DNA of 64,000 nucleotides. Origin: Myxococcales bacterium. Lineage in GTDB: Bacteria > Myxococcota_A > Polyangia > Polyangiales > Ga0077539. This document shows positions 44,949 to 52,951 of the stretch, in pieces (the stretch's first letter is position 1; each line of letters starts with the position of its first letter). Under the pieces are notes generated by a model. The model was not told where the DNA came from. It searched no databases and saw nothing but the letters and a program-made list of their open reading frames with translations. A program made the position numbers and the translations under genes. Location of the stretch: positions 1-64,000 of the forward strand of contig JAUSAZ010000056.1 of NCBI GenBank assembly GCA_030652255.1, read 5' to 3'.

Positions 44949-46331
44949 TTACTGGGTGGGGCCGAGGAAGGGGGCCTCGATGGTACGGGCCTCGCCTCCC
45001 CCGAGGGGACGGACGGTGACCCGCACCCGCGAGTCGCCGCGCAGGCCCTGCCGGGGCGTGGTCACGAAGACCGGGACGTGCGACCCCGCGAGGGGCTCGA
45101 GCGTCACCCGGGACATCGGGATGACGAACACGAAGGGCGGGCCGGTGACCGGCTCGATGGTGAAGGTCATCCGCCGGCTGGCCTTGTTGACCAGGTGGAT
45201 GTCGAAGGCGTTGCGGACGTTGCCCTCGTCGAGGGTGTACGGCAGCCCGTTGAGGCGCAGCAGGTTGGCCTCGTAGGTGGTGTGGCTGCGCAGCGCGAGC
45301 GTCGTGGCCGCGAGACCCAGCGCGCCCAGCAGCGCGTAGAGGGCGAGCCGCGGGCGGAGGAAGCGCCGTGGGTTGTGCTGGAGGCCCTGGAGCGAGTCGT
45401 AGCGGATGAGCCCGCGCGGCCGCTCCAGTCGGTCCATCACGTCGTCGCAGGCGTCGATGCAGCGGGTGCACGCGATGCAGTCGAGCTGAAGCCCGTTGCG
45501 GATGTCGATGCCCGTCGGGCACACCACCACGCAGCGGTTGCAGTCGACGCAGTCCCCGGCGCCCTCGCGCTTGACCTTGCCGCGGGTGCGCGGCTCGCCG
45601 CGCTTGGCGTCGTAGCCGATGACGAGGGAGTCCGGGTCGGTGAGCACCGACTGGAGCCGGCCGTAGGGGCAGATGGCCACGCAGGTCTGCTCGCGAAACC
45701 ACGCGAAGTTGAAGAACATCACGCCGGTGATGGCGGCGGTCCACGCGAAGGCCTCGGGGCTCGCCGCGGGCCCGGCGACGATCATCGCCCAGAGGCCGCG
45801 GATGGGGGTGAAGTAGCCGAGGAAGACGTGCGCCACGGCGGCGGCGAGCGCGAGGTAGATGGTCCAGAGCAGCGCGCGGCGCCACAGGCGGTCGAAGGTC
45901 CAGCCGTTGTCTTCGCGCCGGTGCCGATGCGCCGCGGGGCCCTCGATGAGGCGCTGGATCGGACGGAACAGCGCCTCGAGGAACACCGTCTGGGGGCAGG
46001 CCCAGCCGCACCACATCCGGCCCGCGACCGCGGTGAGCGCGACCAGCCCGAAGCCGATGCCCGACAGGAGGAAGAACGCCAGCCAGAAGTCCTGGGCGTT
46101 GAACACCGAGCCGAAGAGGAAGAAGCGGCGCTGCGCGACATCGAGCAGCACCGCGGGCTTGCCGCCCACCGTCAGCCACGGCACCAGCACGTACACGGCG
46201 AGGAGCACCGCGAAGACCACGATGCGCCCCGTGTTGAAGCGCCCGCGTACGTCAGCCGGGTGGACGGTGGCGCGCGATCCGTCGCTGCGGATCGAGCTGC
46301 GCACCTCGACGATGGGAAGGTGGACGGCCAT
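44949..46331 (-). CDS. ccoG: cbb3 oxidase assembly ferredoxin CcoG (FixG/RdxA)
   Basis: CcoG helps handle copper for cbb3 oxidase maturation and carries iron-sulfur clusters. The 460-residue protein has about five membrane helices. It shows the characteristic CGWACPQTVF and CVAICPYGRLQ Cys motifs, then two ferredoxin-type clusters (CVDCNRCVVVCP and CIACTRCIDAC), another helix, and a C-terminal Ig-like FixG domain. The start ATG 46331 lies 5 bases after the ccoP stop, so it is the last gene of the cco operon; the longer frame runs through ccoP and is not real there. Confidence 0.95.
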   Translation of the reverse strand: MAVHLPIVEVRSSIRSDGSRATVHPADVRGRFNTGRIVVFAVLLAVYVLVPWLTVGGKPAVLLDVAQRRFFLFGSVFNAQDFWLAFFLLSGIGFGLVALTAVAGRMWCGWACPQTVFLEALFRPIQRLIEGPAAHRHRREDNGWTFDRLWRRALLWTIYLALAAAVAHVFLGYFTPIRGLWAMIVAGPAASPEAFAWTAAITGVMFFNFAWFREQTCVAICPYGRLQSVLTDPDSLVIGYDAKRGEPRTRGKVKREGAGDCVDCNRCVVVCPTGIDIRNGLQLDCIACTRCIDACDDVMDRLERPRGLIRYDSLQGLQHNPRRFLRPRLALYALLGALGLAATTLALRSHTTYEANLLRLNGLPYTLDEGNVRNAFDIHLVNKASRRMTFTIEPVTGPPFVFVIPMSRVTLEPLAGSHVPVFVTTPRQGLRGDSRVRVTVRPLGGGEARTIEAPFLGPTQ

Positions 46332-46336
46332 GGTTC

Positions 46337-46918
46337 CTACTGTACCCCCGCGGTCCCTTGCGGGGCCCTTCCGCCGGCGACGTTGGTGTCCCGGAGCGTG
46401 AGCACGTACGCGACGACGGACTGCACCCGTTCGAGCCCGAGCTGCGGCCCCCAGGCGGGCATGCCCTTGGCGAGCACGCCCTCGTTGATGGTGCGCAGGA
46501 TGGTCGTCGGACGGCTGCCGTGGATCCACGCGCCGTCCGTGAGGTTGGGGCCGATGCCGCCGCCGCCGTTGGCCGCGTGGCAGGCCACGCAGCTCTGCGC
46601 GAACACGCCGCGGCCGACCTGCACCGTGGCCGGGTCGCGAGAGAGGCTGATCAGCGCGTCGTCGGTCATGGCGCCGGCGCGGCGGGCGCGGTCGGCGGCG
46701 GCGCGGCGGTCGGCGGCGACGGAGGTCTCGTAGCTCTGCGCGAGCGACGGCCCGGTGCGCAGCACCTCGTAGTGGAACCAGTAGAACACCGCGAACACCA
46801 CGGCGCCGTAGAGGGTGACCAGCCACCAGTTGGGCAGGTGGTTGTCGTACTCCTCGATGCCGTCGTACTCGTGCACGACGCGGTCCTCGTACTCGGACTT
46901 CGACGTCTCAGCGGCCAT
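46337..46918 (-). CDS. ccoP: Mono-heme CcoP-type cbb3 oxidase subunit
   Basis: This 193-residue subunit has the CcoP hallmark N-terminus (HEYDGIEEYDNHLPNWW) and one membrane helix (about residues 33-50). A single c-type heme domain has CVACH at 110-114 and a likely axial Met at 153 (KGMPAWGP). Standard CcoP is about 300 residues with two heme domains, so this is a short, single-heme form. It still provides an electron entry to the oxidase via the CcoO heme. Its start overlaps the small ccoQ-like gene by 11 bases. Confidence 0.92.
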   Translation of the reverse strand: MAAETSKSEYEDRVVHEYDGIEEYDNHLPNWWLVTLYGAVVFAVFYWFHYEVLRTGPSLAQSYETSVAADRRAAADRARRAGAMTDDALISLSRDPATVQVGRGVFAQSCVACHAANGGGGIGPNLTDGAWIHGSRPTTILRTINEGVLAKGMPAWGPQLGLERVQSVVAYVLTLRDTNVAGGRAPQGTAGVQ

Positions 46919-47087
46919 TGGACACCTCCACCGCGCCGTCGAGGGGGAGCGCCGCGAGGGCGTCGAACTGCGACGGCCGCCGTCGCATGGTGCGCACCAC
47001 GATCATCGCGAACACCGCGATGAACAGCAGGAGCGAGATCACGGGCAGCGCCAGCATGGGGTGGTTGGCGAAGAATTCTCGGTACAT
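46908..47087 (-). CDS. ccoQ: CcoQ/FixQ-like small subunit (59 aa)
   Basis: A 59-residue frame lies between ccoNO and ccoP, the usual place of ccoQ. It reads as a short start (MYREFFANHP), one helix (LPVISLLLFIAVFAMIVV), a basic stop-transfer (RTMRRRP) and a short cytoplasmic tail. CcoQ stabilises the oxidase complex. It starts at ATG 47087, 12 bases after the ccoNO stop (its GAGCAC region holds a weak ribosome site), and overlaps ccoP by 11 bases. It falls below common length cut-offs, so an automated annotation may miss it. Confidence 0.85.
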   Translation of the reverse strand: MYREFFANHPMLALPVISLLLFIAVFAMIVVRTMRRRPSQFDALAALPLDGAVEVSNGR

Positions 47088-47099
47088 CGAACAGTGCTC

Positions 47100-49448
47100 C
47101 TAGTGCGCCGGGGTGGCGGCCTGCACGGCCGCGGCGGTGTCGGGGTTGCCCTGCATCCGGCCGAGCCGCTGCAGGTAGGCGATGAGGGCCACGGCCTCGC
47201 TGTCGGCGGCGACGCGGGCGCCGTTGGCGCGGAGGTCCTCGGCGATGACGTTCGCCTCGGCGGTCGCGATCTGGCTCGCCGCGCCGATCTGCGCCGCGGG
47301 GTAGGGGACGCCCACGGTGCGCATCGCCTCGAGCTTGCCGGCGGTCGCCGAGAGGTCGACGCGCGCCGTGGCGAGGTGCGGGTACGCCGGCATGTTGGAG
47401 CCCGGCGACGTCGAGCGCGGGTCGGCCAGGTGGCGCAGGTGCCAGAGGTTCGGGTAGCGCCCGCCCTCGCGGGCGAGGTCCGGCCCGGTGCGCTTCGAGC
47501 CCCACTGGAAGGGGTGGTCGAAGATGGACTCCTCCAGGCGCGACGGCTCGCCGTAGCGCATGGTCTCGGCCCGCATCGGCCGGATCATCTGCGAGTGGCA
47601 GTTGTAGCAACCCTCGCGGATGTAGATGTCCCGGCCCTCGAGCTCGAGCGGGGTGTACGGCCGCGTGCGGACGGTGCGCGCCTCCTCGCGGTTGATCACC
47701 AGCGAGGGGATGAGCTCGGCCACGCCGCCGACGAAGACCGCCAGCACGGTGAGAACGGTGAAGACCACCGCGCGCCCCTCGACCAGGCGGTGCCAGCTCG
47801 GGCCCTTGTCGTCGCTCGACAGCTGCACCGCGATGACGCCGGCGACGGCCACGAAGAGCCCGATGCAGGCGAACAGCATGCTGGCGACGTTGGACATCAC
47901 CGCGATCGACATGAAGATCGTCACCACGATGGTGGTGAGCACCACCGGGGTGCCGAAGGCCACGCGCCACCAGGGCACGGTGTCCGGCGCGGGCACGGCG
48001 TCGACGACCATCGCCTCGCCGTCCGTGGCCTCGCCCGAGCGGGCGGTGCGCCAGAGGTTCCAGGCCATGAGGCAGAAGCCGCCGAGGTACATCGTGCCGC
48101 CGACGAGGCGGGTCCAGTACATCGGGCGGATCGCGATGAGGGTCTCGACGAAGTTCGGGTACGTGAGCGAGCCCTGGTCGTTGACCGCGCGCCACATGAG
48201 GCCCTGCGTGATGCCGCCGACCCACATCGAGATCACGTAGAGGAGGATCCCGACGGTGCCGACCCAGAAGTGGATGTCCGCGGCGGCCTTGGAGTGGAGC
48301 TTGGTGTTGTAGAGCCGCGGCACGAGCCAGTAGAAGAGCCCGGCGGCCATGAAGCCGTTCCATCCGAGGGCGCCCTCGTGGACGTGGCCGACGATCCAGT
48401 CGGTGTAGTGGGCGAGGCCGTTGACGGACTTGATCGAGAGCAGCGGGCCCTCGAAGGTCGCCATGCCGTAGAAGGTCACGGCCGCCACGAAGAACTTCAG
48501 CACCGGGTCGACGCGGACCTTGTCCCAGGCGCCGCGGAGCGTGAGCAGGCCGTTGAGCATGCCGCCCCAGCTCGGGGCCCAGAGCATGACCGAGAAGACC
48601 ATCCCGAGGGTCTGCGCCCACTCCGGCAGGGCCGTGTAGAGCAGGTGGTGCGGCCCGGCCCAGATGTACACGAACACCAGCGCCCAGAAGTGGATCACCG
48701 AGAGGCGGTACGAGTAGACGGGCCTCCCCGCGGCCTTCGGGAGGAAGTAGTACATGATCCCGAGGACCGGGGTCGTGAGGAAGAACGCGACGGCGTTGTG
48801 GCCGTACCACCACTGGGTGAGCGCGTCCTGCACGCCGCCGAAGAGCGAGTAGCTCTTGAGCGGGCTCCACGGCATCGCGAGGTTGTTGACGATGTAGAGC
48901 ATCGCCACGGTCACGATGGTCGCGATGTAGAACCACAGCGCGACGTAGAGGTGCTTCTCCCGCCGCTTCGCGAGGGTCCAGAAGAAGTTGATCGCGAAGA
49001 CCACCCAGATGAGGGTGACCGCGATGTCGATGGGCCACTCGAGCTCCGCGTACTCCTTGCCCTGGGTGTACCCGAGCGGGAGCGTGATCGCGGCGGCCAC
49101 GATGATGGCCTGCCAGCCCCAGAAGTGCACCGCGCCGAGCAGGTCGGACGCGACGCGGGTCTTCAGCAGGCGCTGCGTGGAGTAGTAGATGCCCGCGAAG
49201 AGCATGTTGCCCACGAACGCGAAGATCACCGCGTTGGTGTGCAGCGGGCGCAGCCGGCCGAAGGTGAGGTACGGCGCGATGTTCGCCGAGTGGTGGGCGA
49301 GCTGAAGGGCGGCGATGAAGCCCACGAGCATCCCGACGATGCCCCAGACGACGGAGGCCGCGACGAACTGTCGCGTCAGCTTGTCGTTGTAGGTGATGCG
49401 GATGAGCGAGGCCTGTGCGGTCGATGGATTCTCGGGTTCGTGGCTCAT
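47100..49448 (-). CDS. ccoNO: Fused cbb3 oxidase subunits I and II (CcoN-CcoO)
   Basis: This 782-residue protein joins the catalytic CcoN to the mono-heme CcoO. Residues 20-470 are CcoN. Metal ligands include H70 (RLRPLHTNAVIF), H217 (WYGHNAV), the HH pair at 267-268 with catalytic Tyr 271 (GPHHLLYTALP), and H355/H357 (VGHVHEG). Residues ~500-545 contain two extra hydrophobic segments. CcoO follows with its own helix (~562-582) and heme motif CYNCH at 614-618, ending CHSQMIRP. CcoNO fusions are known in some lineages. The start ATG 49448 overlaps the ccoS stop as ATGA. Confidence 0.95.
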   Translation of the reverse strand: MSHEPENPSTAQASLIRITYNDKLTRQFVAASVVWGIVGMLVGFIAALQLAHHSANIAPYLTFGRLRPLHTNAVIFAFVGNMLFAGIYYSTQRLLKTRVASDLLGAVHFWGWQAIIVAAAITLPLGYTQGKEYAELEWPIDIAVTLIWVVFAINFFWTLAKRREKHLYVALWFYIATIVTVAMLYIVNNLAMPWSPLKSYSLFGGVQDALTQWWYGHNAVAFFLTTPVLGIMYYFLPKAAGRPVYSYRLSVIHFWALVFVYIWAGPHHLLYTALPEWAQTLGMVFSVMLWAPSWGGMLNGLLTLRGAWDKVRVDPVLKFFVAAVTFYGMATFEGPLLSIKSVNGLAHYTDWIVGHVHEGALGWNGFMAAGLFYWLVPRLYNTKLHSKAAADIHFWVGTVGILLYVISMWVGGITQGLMWRAVNDQGSLTYPNFVETLIAIRPMYWTRLVGGTMYLGGFCLMAWNLWRTARSGEATDGEAMVVDAVPAPDTVPWWRVAFGTPVVLTTIVVTIFMSIAVMSNVASMLFACIGLFVAVAGVIAVQLSSDDKGPSWHRLVEGRAVVFTVLTVLAVFVGGVAELIPSLVINREEARTVRTRPYTPLELEGRDIYIREGCYNCHSQMIRPMRAETMRYGEPSRLEESIFDHPFQWGSKRTGPDLAREGGRYPNLWHLRHLADPRSTSPGSNMPAYPHLATARVDLSATAGKLEAMRTVGVPYPAAQIGAASQIATAEANVIAEDLRANGARVAADSEAVALIAYLQRLGRMQGNPDTAAAVQAATPAH

Positions 49449-49618
49449 GGGTTCCTGTGTGCGTCGCCCGACTCCGGGGGCGCGTCGTCCTGGATGGGAA
49501 AGAGGCTCATGCGATCGACGTGCTGCCAGTCGCGGTCGGCGAGGCTCCGGGTGAAGAGCACCAGCGCGCCGCCCGTGAGCAGCAGGCCGATGAACGCCAG
49601 CAGGATCACGACCTCCAC
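49445..49618 (-). CDS. ccoS: CcoS, cbb3 oxidase maturation (57 aa)
   Basis: CcoS is a small membrane protein needed to insert cofactors into cbb3 oxidase. The 57-residue frame has the family layout: one helix (VVILLAFIGLLLTGGALVLF), then the tail starting TRSLADRDWQHVD and an IQDDAPP end. GTG 49618 has a GGAGG 5 bases upstream. It overlaps the ccoI stop by 13 bases and the ccoNO start by 4. Only the short downstream frame is CcoS; the longer frame across ccoI is a shadow. Confidence 0.85.
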   Translation of the reverse strand: MEVVILLAFIGLLLTGGALVLFTRSLADRDWQHVDRMSLFPIQDDAPPESGDAHRNP

Positions 49619-51990
49619 AACGACCTCCCCGGGGAGAGCGCGGCGATGGTCGCCAGCAGGATCGATAGGGACGTGAGGGGCATCAGCACCGCGCAGAGGA
49701 GCGGTGACATCAGCCCCGCGAAGGCGAGGGCTACGGTGCCCACGTTGTAGACCGTGGCCACCGCGAGGTTGCGTCGGTTGACCCGCGCGAGGGTCTCGGC
49801 GACGACGAGCGCGAGGCGCACCGGACGCAGCCCCGCGGTGACGAACCACGCATCGGTGCGCGACGGCATGAAGGGCCGGTCGATGGTGGGCGTCGCCGAG
49901 CAGAAGGCCCGCTCCACCGCGGGGCCGTCGTTGATGCCGTCGCCGATCATCCAGGTGTCCTGGCGGTCGTGGGCGGTGATCCAGCGGGCCTTGTCGTCGG
50001 GCGAGCAGCCGCCCACGGCGCGGTCCGCCGGCAGGTCGAGCGAGCGCGCCATCGCGGCGACGCGGGCGGGCTCGTCGCCGCTGAGGATCCACACCTCGCG
50101 ACCGGTGGCGGCGAGCGCGGCGACCTCGGCCCGCGCGTCGGGGCGCAGGGCCTCGGTGGTCTCGAGCGTGGCGATCGCGACGCCCTTGCGGCCCAGCACC
50201 AGGTCGCCCGCGATCGAAGCCGCCCAGGACCCGCGACCGAGGCGCCACGACACGCCGTCCGCGACGAGCTCGACCCCCGCGCCGGGGGTCTCCCGGGTCG
50301 TGAGCGACGGGTCGAACGCGGGCGTCGCGCCGGCGGCCTCGAGCGCCCGCCGGACGGCGACGCTCTTGGGGTGGGTGCTCCGGACGACGAGGTTGTAGAG
50401 CGCCCCGCGGGCCTCGTCGGACAGCGCCGCGAGCGCCTCCGGGCGCAGCAGCACGAGGGAGCCCGTGGTGAGGGTGCCGGTCTTGTCGAACACCACCCGG
50501 CGCACGTCCGTGAGGCGGTCGAGGAAGCTCGACGAGCGCACGAACAGCCCCGCGCGGCGCAGGCCCGCGAGCACCATCTCGTAGGCGGTCGGGGTCGCGA
50601 GGCCGAAGGCGCAGGGACAGGTGACCACGAGCACCGCGGTGGTGGCCTGGAGCGCGCGGGCCGGGTCGTGGCGCAGCCCGAGCCAGTACGCGAAGCAGAG
50701 CGCGGCGATCGCGAGCACGGCGACGACGTACACGCGGGTGAGCCGCTGCCACCACGCGGTGGAGCGCGACGTGTCGGCGGCGTCGGCGCGGGTCGAGCGG
50801 AGCAGCTCGCGCAGCGAGGAGGCGGCGAAGTCCTCCTCGGCGCGCACGGTGACGGCCTCGGCGCCGAGGTTGGAGGCGCCCGCGGGGACGGTCTCGCCGC
50901 GCGCGAAGGCGGCAGGGACGCTCTCGCCGGTGATCCAGTCGAGGGAGAGGCTCGCAGCGGCGGAGGCGAGGGTCGCGCGCACCGGCACGAGATCGCCGGG
51001 GGCCACCAGCAGCTCGTCGCCCTCGACCAGCTCGGCGCAGCGCACCACGTCGACCCGCCCGTCGCGGACGCGGCGCGCGAGGAGCCCGTCGGCGCCGTCG
51101 GAGGCCAGGAGCATCGCGCGGTTGCGCTCGACCACCCGCTCCTGGAGCCAGCGCCCGGTGAGCATGAGCGCGATGAAGGTGCAGAGGGTGTCGAAGAAGG
51201 CCCCGCCGTCGCGGCCGGCGGCGAAGCTCCAGAGCGAGCCCGCGAACGCCAGCACGACGCCGAGCGCGATGGGCACGTCGAGGTGGAGCACCCCGCGCCG
51301 GACGCACCGCCACGCCGAGCGGATGAACACGCTCCCGCCGACCGCGACGCTCGCGAGCGCGAGGAGCATCGAGGCCCAGCGGAAGGCGACGTGCACGGCG
51401 CCGTCGCGCAGCCCGAGGTGCACCGGGATCGAGAAGATCATCGCGTTCATGGCGAACGCGGCGCAGAGGCCGATGCGCCAGAGGAGCGCCGAGGAGCGCG
51501 GGGCCTCCTCCTTCAGCGCCGGCCCGAGCGCGTAGCCGAAGCGCTCCACGTCCTCCACGAAGGCCCGGAGGGGAAAGGCCCGCGTGACCAGGAGCTCGAC
51601 CCGCCCGAGGGCGGGGTTGACCGTGACCGAGAGCCGCGAGGCGCGATCGCCGTGGCGCACGAAGAGCGAGTCGAGCAGCCACACGCAGGCCGCGCACTGC
51701 ACCCCCTGAAGGTCGAGGTCGACCCGGCGCGGTCCCTCGCTCGATGCGAGGGCCGACTCCAGCGCGTCGAGCCACTTGAGGTCGCGCGTCGCGGTTGAAG
51801 GCGAGGCCGGACCGATGACGCCACCCCGGAGGTCGTAGTATCGGAGCAGACCCCCCGAGGCGATCAGCCCATGGACGACCTTGCAGCCAGTGCAGCAGAA
51901 CCCACCCGCGGCCCCAGCGCCGAGGTCGCCGCCACAGTGCAGGCACGCATGCTCCGCGCTCGGCGCTTCGTCGAATACCTCGGTCGTCAT
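49606..51990 (-). CDS. ccoI: CcoI-type copper-transporting P1B ATPase
   Basis: CcoI pumps copper out of the cytoplasm for assembly of cbb3 oxidase. The 794-residue protein has a Cys-rich zinc-ribbon-like start (CLHCGGDLG, CCTGCK) and an HMA metal-binding site CAAC (99-102). The TGES dephosphorylation loop is at 354-357, the membrane metal site CPC at 458-460, and the phosphorylated DKTGT at 502-506. GDGINDGPA is in the hinge. Several N-terminal helices precede the core. The start is ATG 51990 (MTTEVFDE); the reading frame upstream runs into the divergent promoter. It is first in the cco operon. Confidence 0.95.
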   Translation of the reverse strand: MTTEVFDEAPSAEHACLHCGGDLGAGAAGGFCCTGCKVVHGLIASGGLLRYYDLRGGVIGPASPSTATRDLKWLDALESALASSEGPRRVDLDLQGVQCAACVWLLDSLFVRHGDRASRLSVTVNPALGRVELLVTRAFPLRAFVEDVERFGYALGPALKEEAPRSSALLWRIGLCAAFAMNAMIFSIPVHLGLRDGAVHVAFRWASMLLALASVAVGGSVFIRSAWRCVRRGVLHLDVPIALGVVLAFAGSLWSFAAGRDGGAFFDTLCTFIALMLTGRWLQERVVERNRAMLLASDGADGLLARRVRDGRVDVVRCAELVEGDELLVAPGDLVPVRATLASAAASLSLDWITGESVPAAFARGETVPAGASNLGAEAVTVRAEEDFAASSLRELLRSTRADAADTSRSTAWWQRLTRVYVVAVLAIAALCFAYWLGLRHDPARALQATTAVLVVTCPCAFGLATPTAYEMVLAGLRRAGLFVRSSSFLDRLTDVRRVVFDKTGTLTTGSLVLLRPEALAALSDEARGALYNLVVRSTHPKSVAVRRALEAAGATPAFDPSLTTRETPGAGVELVADGVSWRLGRGSWAASIAGDLVLGRKGVAIATLETTEALRPDARAEVAALAATGREVWILSGDEPARVAAMARSLDLPADRAVGGCSPDDKARWITAHDRQDTWMIGDGINDGPAVERAFCSATPTIDRPFMPSRTDAWFVTAGLRPVRLALVVAETLARVNRRNLAVATVYNVGTVALAFAGLMSPLLCAVLMPLTSLSILLATIAALSPGRSLWRS

Positions 51991-52005
51991 CGCCCCAACC
52001 CCCTG

Positions 52006-52021
52006 AGCAACCCTGGTGCCA
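52006..52021 (-). promoter_or_regulatory. Sigma54 promoter of the cco operon
   Basis: On the minus strand the sequence reads TGGCAC-CAGGG-TTGCT, an almost perfect -24/-12 element with the required GG-N10-GC spacing. The predicted transcription start is about 51995, only 5 bases before ATG 51990, so the first message would be nearly leaderless. The tandem GCAG-N3-CTGC sites are centred 66 and 86 bases upstream. Confidence 0.7.
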
Positions 52022-52053
52022 TGCTGCGCGCACGGCGTGCGATCGCGCAACCC

Positions 52054-52088
52054 ATGCAGTGTCTGCATTCGTGATGCAGCGGCTGCGC
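52054..52088. promoter_or_regulatory. Tandem dyad pair, candidate activator site between ccoI and the SafE gene
   Basis: Two dyads, ATGCAG-TGT-CTGCAT (52054-52068) and ATGCAG-CGG-CTGCGC (52074-52088), start 20 bases apart, two helical turns. The first is perfect; the second has two end mismatches. They lie between two divergent sigma54 promoters and match the two dyads at 52819-52853. Binding by the adjacent NtrC-type regulator is my inference. Confidence 0.65.
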
Positions 52089-52107
52089 TCGCACGACGCC
52101 CGGGCTA

Positions 52108-52122
52108 CGGCACGCCCATTGC
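52108..52122 (+). promoter_or_regulatory. Sigma54 promoter of the SafE-type gene
   Basis: CGGCACG-CCCA-TTGC matches the -24/-12 consensus except for the first base, with correct GG-N10-GC spacing. The start of transcription would be near 52134, two bases before ATG 52136, implying a leaderless message. Confidence 0.6.
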
Positions 52123-52135
52123 GCCTGGGCGCCGG

Positions 52136-52819
52136 ATGACCGTCGCCGCAGCTCTCATCGCCGCCGCCGCCGCGGGGCTCGTCTCGGCGCCGCACTGCGC
52201 GGCGATGTGTGGGCCGCTCGCGCTCGCCGCCTGCGAGGCCCCCAGCCGGGAGGAGTCCCTCCGCGCGGGCACCCGCTACGGCCTCGGCCGCCTCACCTCG
52301 TACATGGTCGGCGGCGCGCTCGCCGGGGCGCTCGGGGCCGGGCTCGTGCGGCTCTTGCGCGGCGAGACGCTGCAGCGCGGTGTGTCGCTGGCGATGGCCC
52401 TGGGCCTCGCGCTCGCCGCCTGGCGGGTGCTGCGCGGTCGCAACTCGCCCCTCGTGCAGCTGCGCCGCGGGCGCGCGCGGCGGCGGGTCCCGGCGGCGCT
52501 GATGGGCCTGGCGACCGGCCTCCTCCCCTGCGGCGCGCTCGCGTCGGGGCTGCTCATCGCCGCGGGGTCGGGGTCGTGGTGGGCGGGCTCAGCCGCCATG
52601 GCGGTGTTCGCGATCGCGAGCGCGCCGGGGCTGCTCGCGGTGGTCCTGCCGGCCACGGGTCTGCGGGCGGCGCTCACCCGCGCGGCGACCCCCGCCCGAC
52701 GCAAGCTCGGCGCCGCGGTGCTCCTCGTCGCGGCGTGCTGGGTCGCCGCGCGACCGTGGGTCATGCCCGAGCGCCAGTGCCACTGCCGCGGCGCCGCGAC
52801 GTCGACGATCCACGGCTGA
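52136..52819 (+). CDS. TauE/SafE (CcoH-context) membrane protein
   Basis: This 227-residue membrane protein has about six helices. It starts at ATG 52136 with an ALIAAAAAGLVSAPHCAAMCGP region. The HCAAMCGP motif matches that of the heavy-metal-related TauE/SafE (sulfite exporter TauE-like) group, which often sits beside cbb3 oxidase and copper ATPase genes. A second Cys motif, LLPCGALASG, is further on, and a C-terminal CHC is possible. A role in copper or sulfur-compound handling for oxidase assembly fits the context but is not proven. It is divergent from ccoI over the shared dyads. Confidence 0.85.
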   Translation: MTVAAALIAAAAAGLVSAPHCAAMCGPLALAACEAPSREESLRAGTRYGLGRLTSYMVGGALAGALGAGLVRLLRGETLQRGVSLAMALGLALAAWRVLRGRNSPLVQLRRGRARRRVPAALMGLATGLLPCGALASGLLIAAGSGSWWAGSAAMAVFAIASAPGLLAVVLPATGLRAALTRAATPARRKLGAAVLLVAACWVAARPWVMPERQCHCRGAATSTIHG

Positions 52820-52853
52820 CGCAGGCGCTGCACGCCGGACGCAGGTCCTGCAC
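52819..52853. promoter_or_regulatory. Tandem dyad pair upstream of the sensor kinase gene
   Basis: ACGCAG-GCG-CTGCAC (52819-52833) and ACGCAG-GTC-CTGCAC (52839-52853) are 20 bases apart, start to start, as in the ccoI region. The core GCAG-N3-CTGC is identical in all four copies. They lie about 76 and 96 bases before the predicted sigma54 start at 52922. The first overlaps the stop codon of the SafE-type gene by one base. Confidence 0.65.
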
Positions 52854-52895
52854 CCCTCCGCGGGTGCGGCGCGGCCGGCGAGCGGCTGGCGCTCA

Positions 52896-52911
52896 TGGCG
52901 CTGGCCTTGCT
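52896..52911 (+). promoter_or_regulatory. Sigma54 promoter of the sensor kinase operon
   Basis: TGGCGC-TGGCC-TTGCT has the GG-N10-GC spacing and one mismatch (G for A) in the -24 element. The predicted start is near 52922, 30 bases before ATG 52952. It would make the kinase/regulator operon self-controlled. Confidence 0.55.
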
Positions 52912-52951
52912 CGGGGGGGCGCATGATACCGTCCCCCCGCCGAGAGCCTCG

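Noticed and set aside
52016..52136. Coding extension of the SafE-type protein to an upstream start at 52016
   Set aside because: The extra residues are an Arg/Cys/Ala-rich string with no helix, and they cover the dyads and a sigma54 element; ATG 52136 gives a normal first helix.
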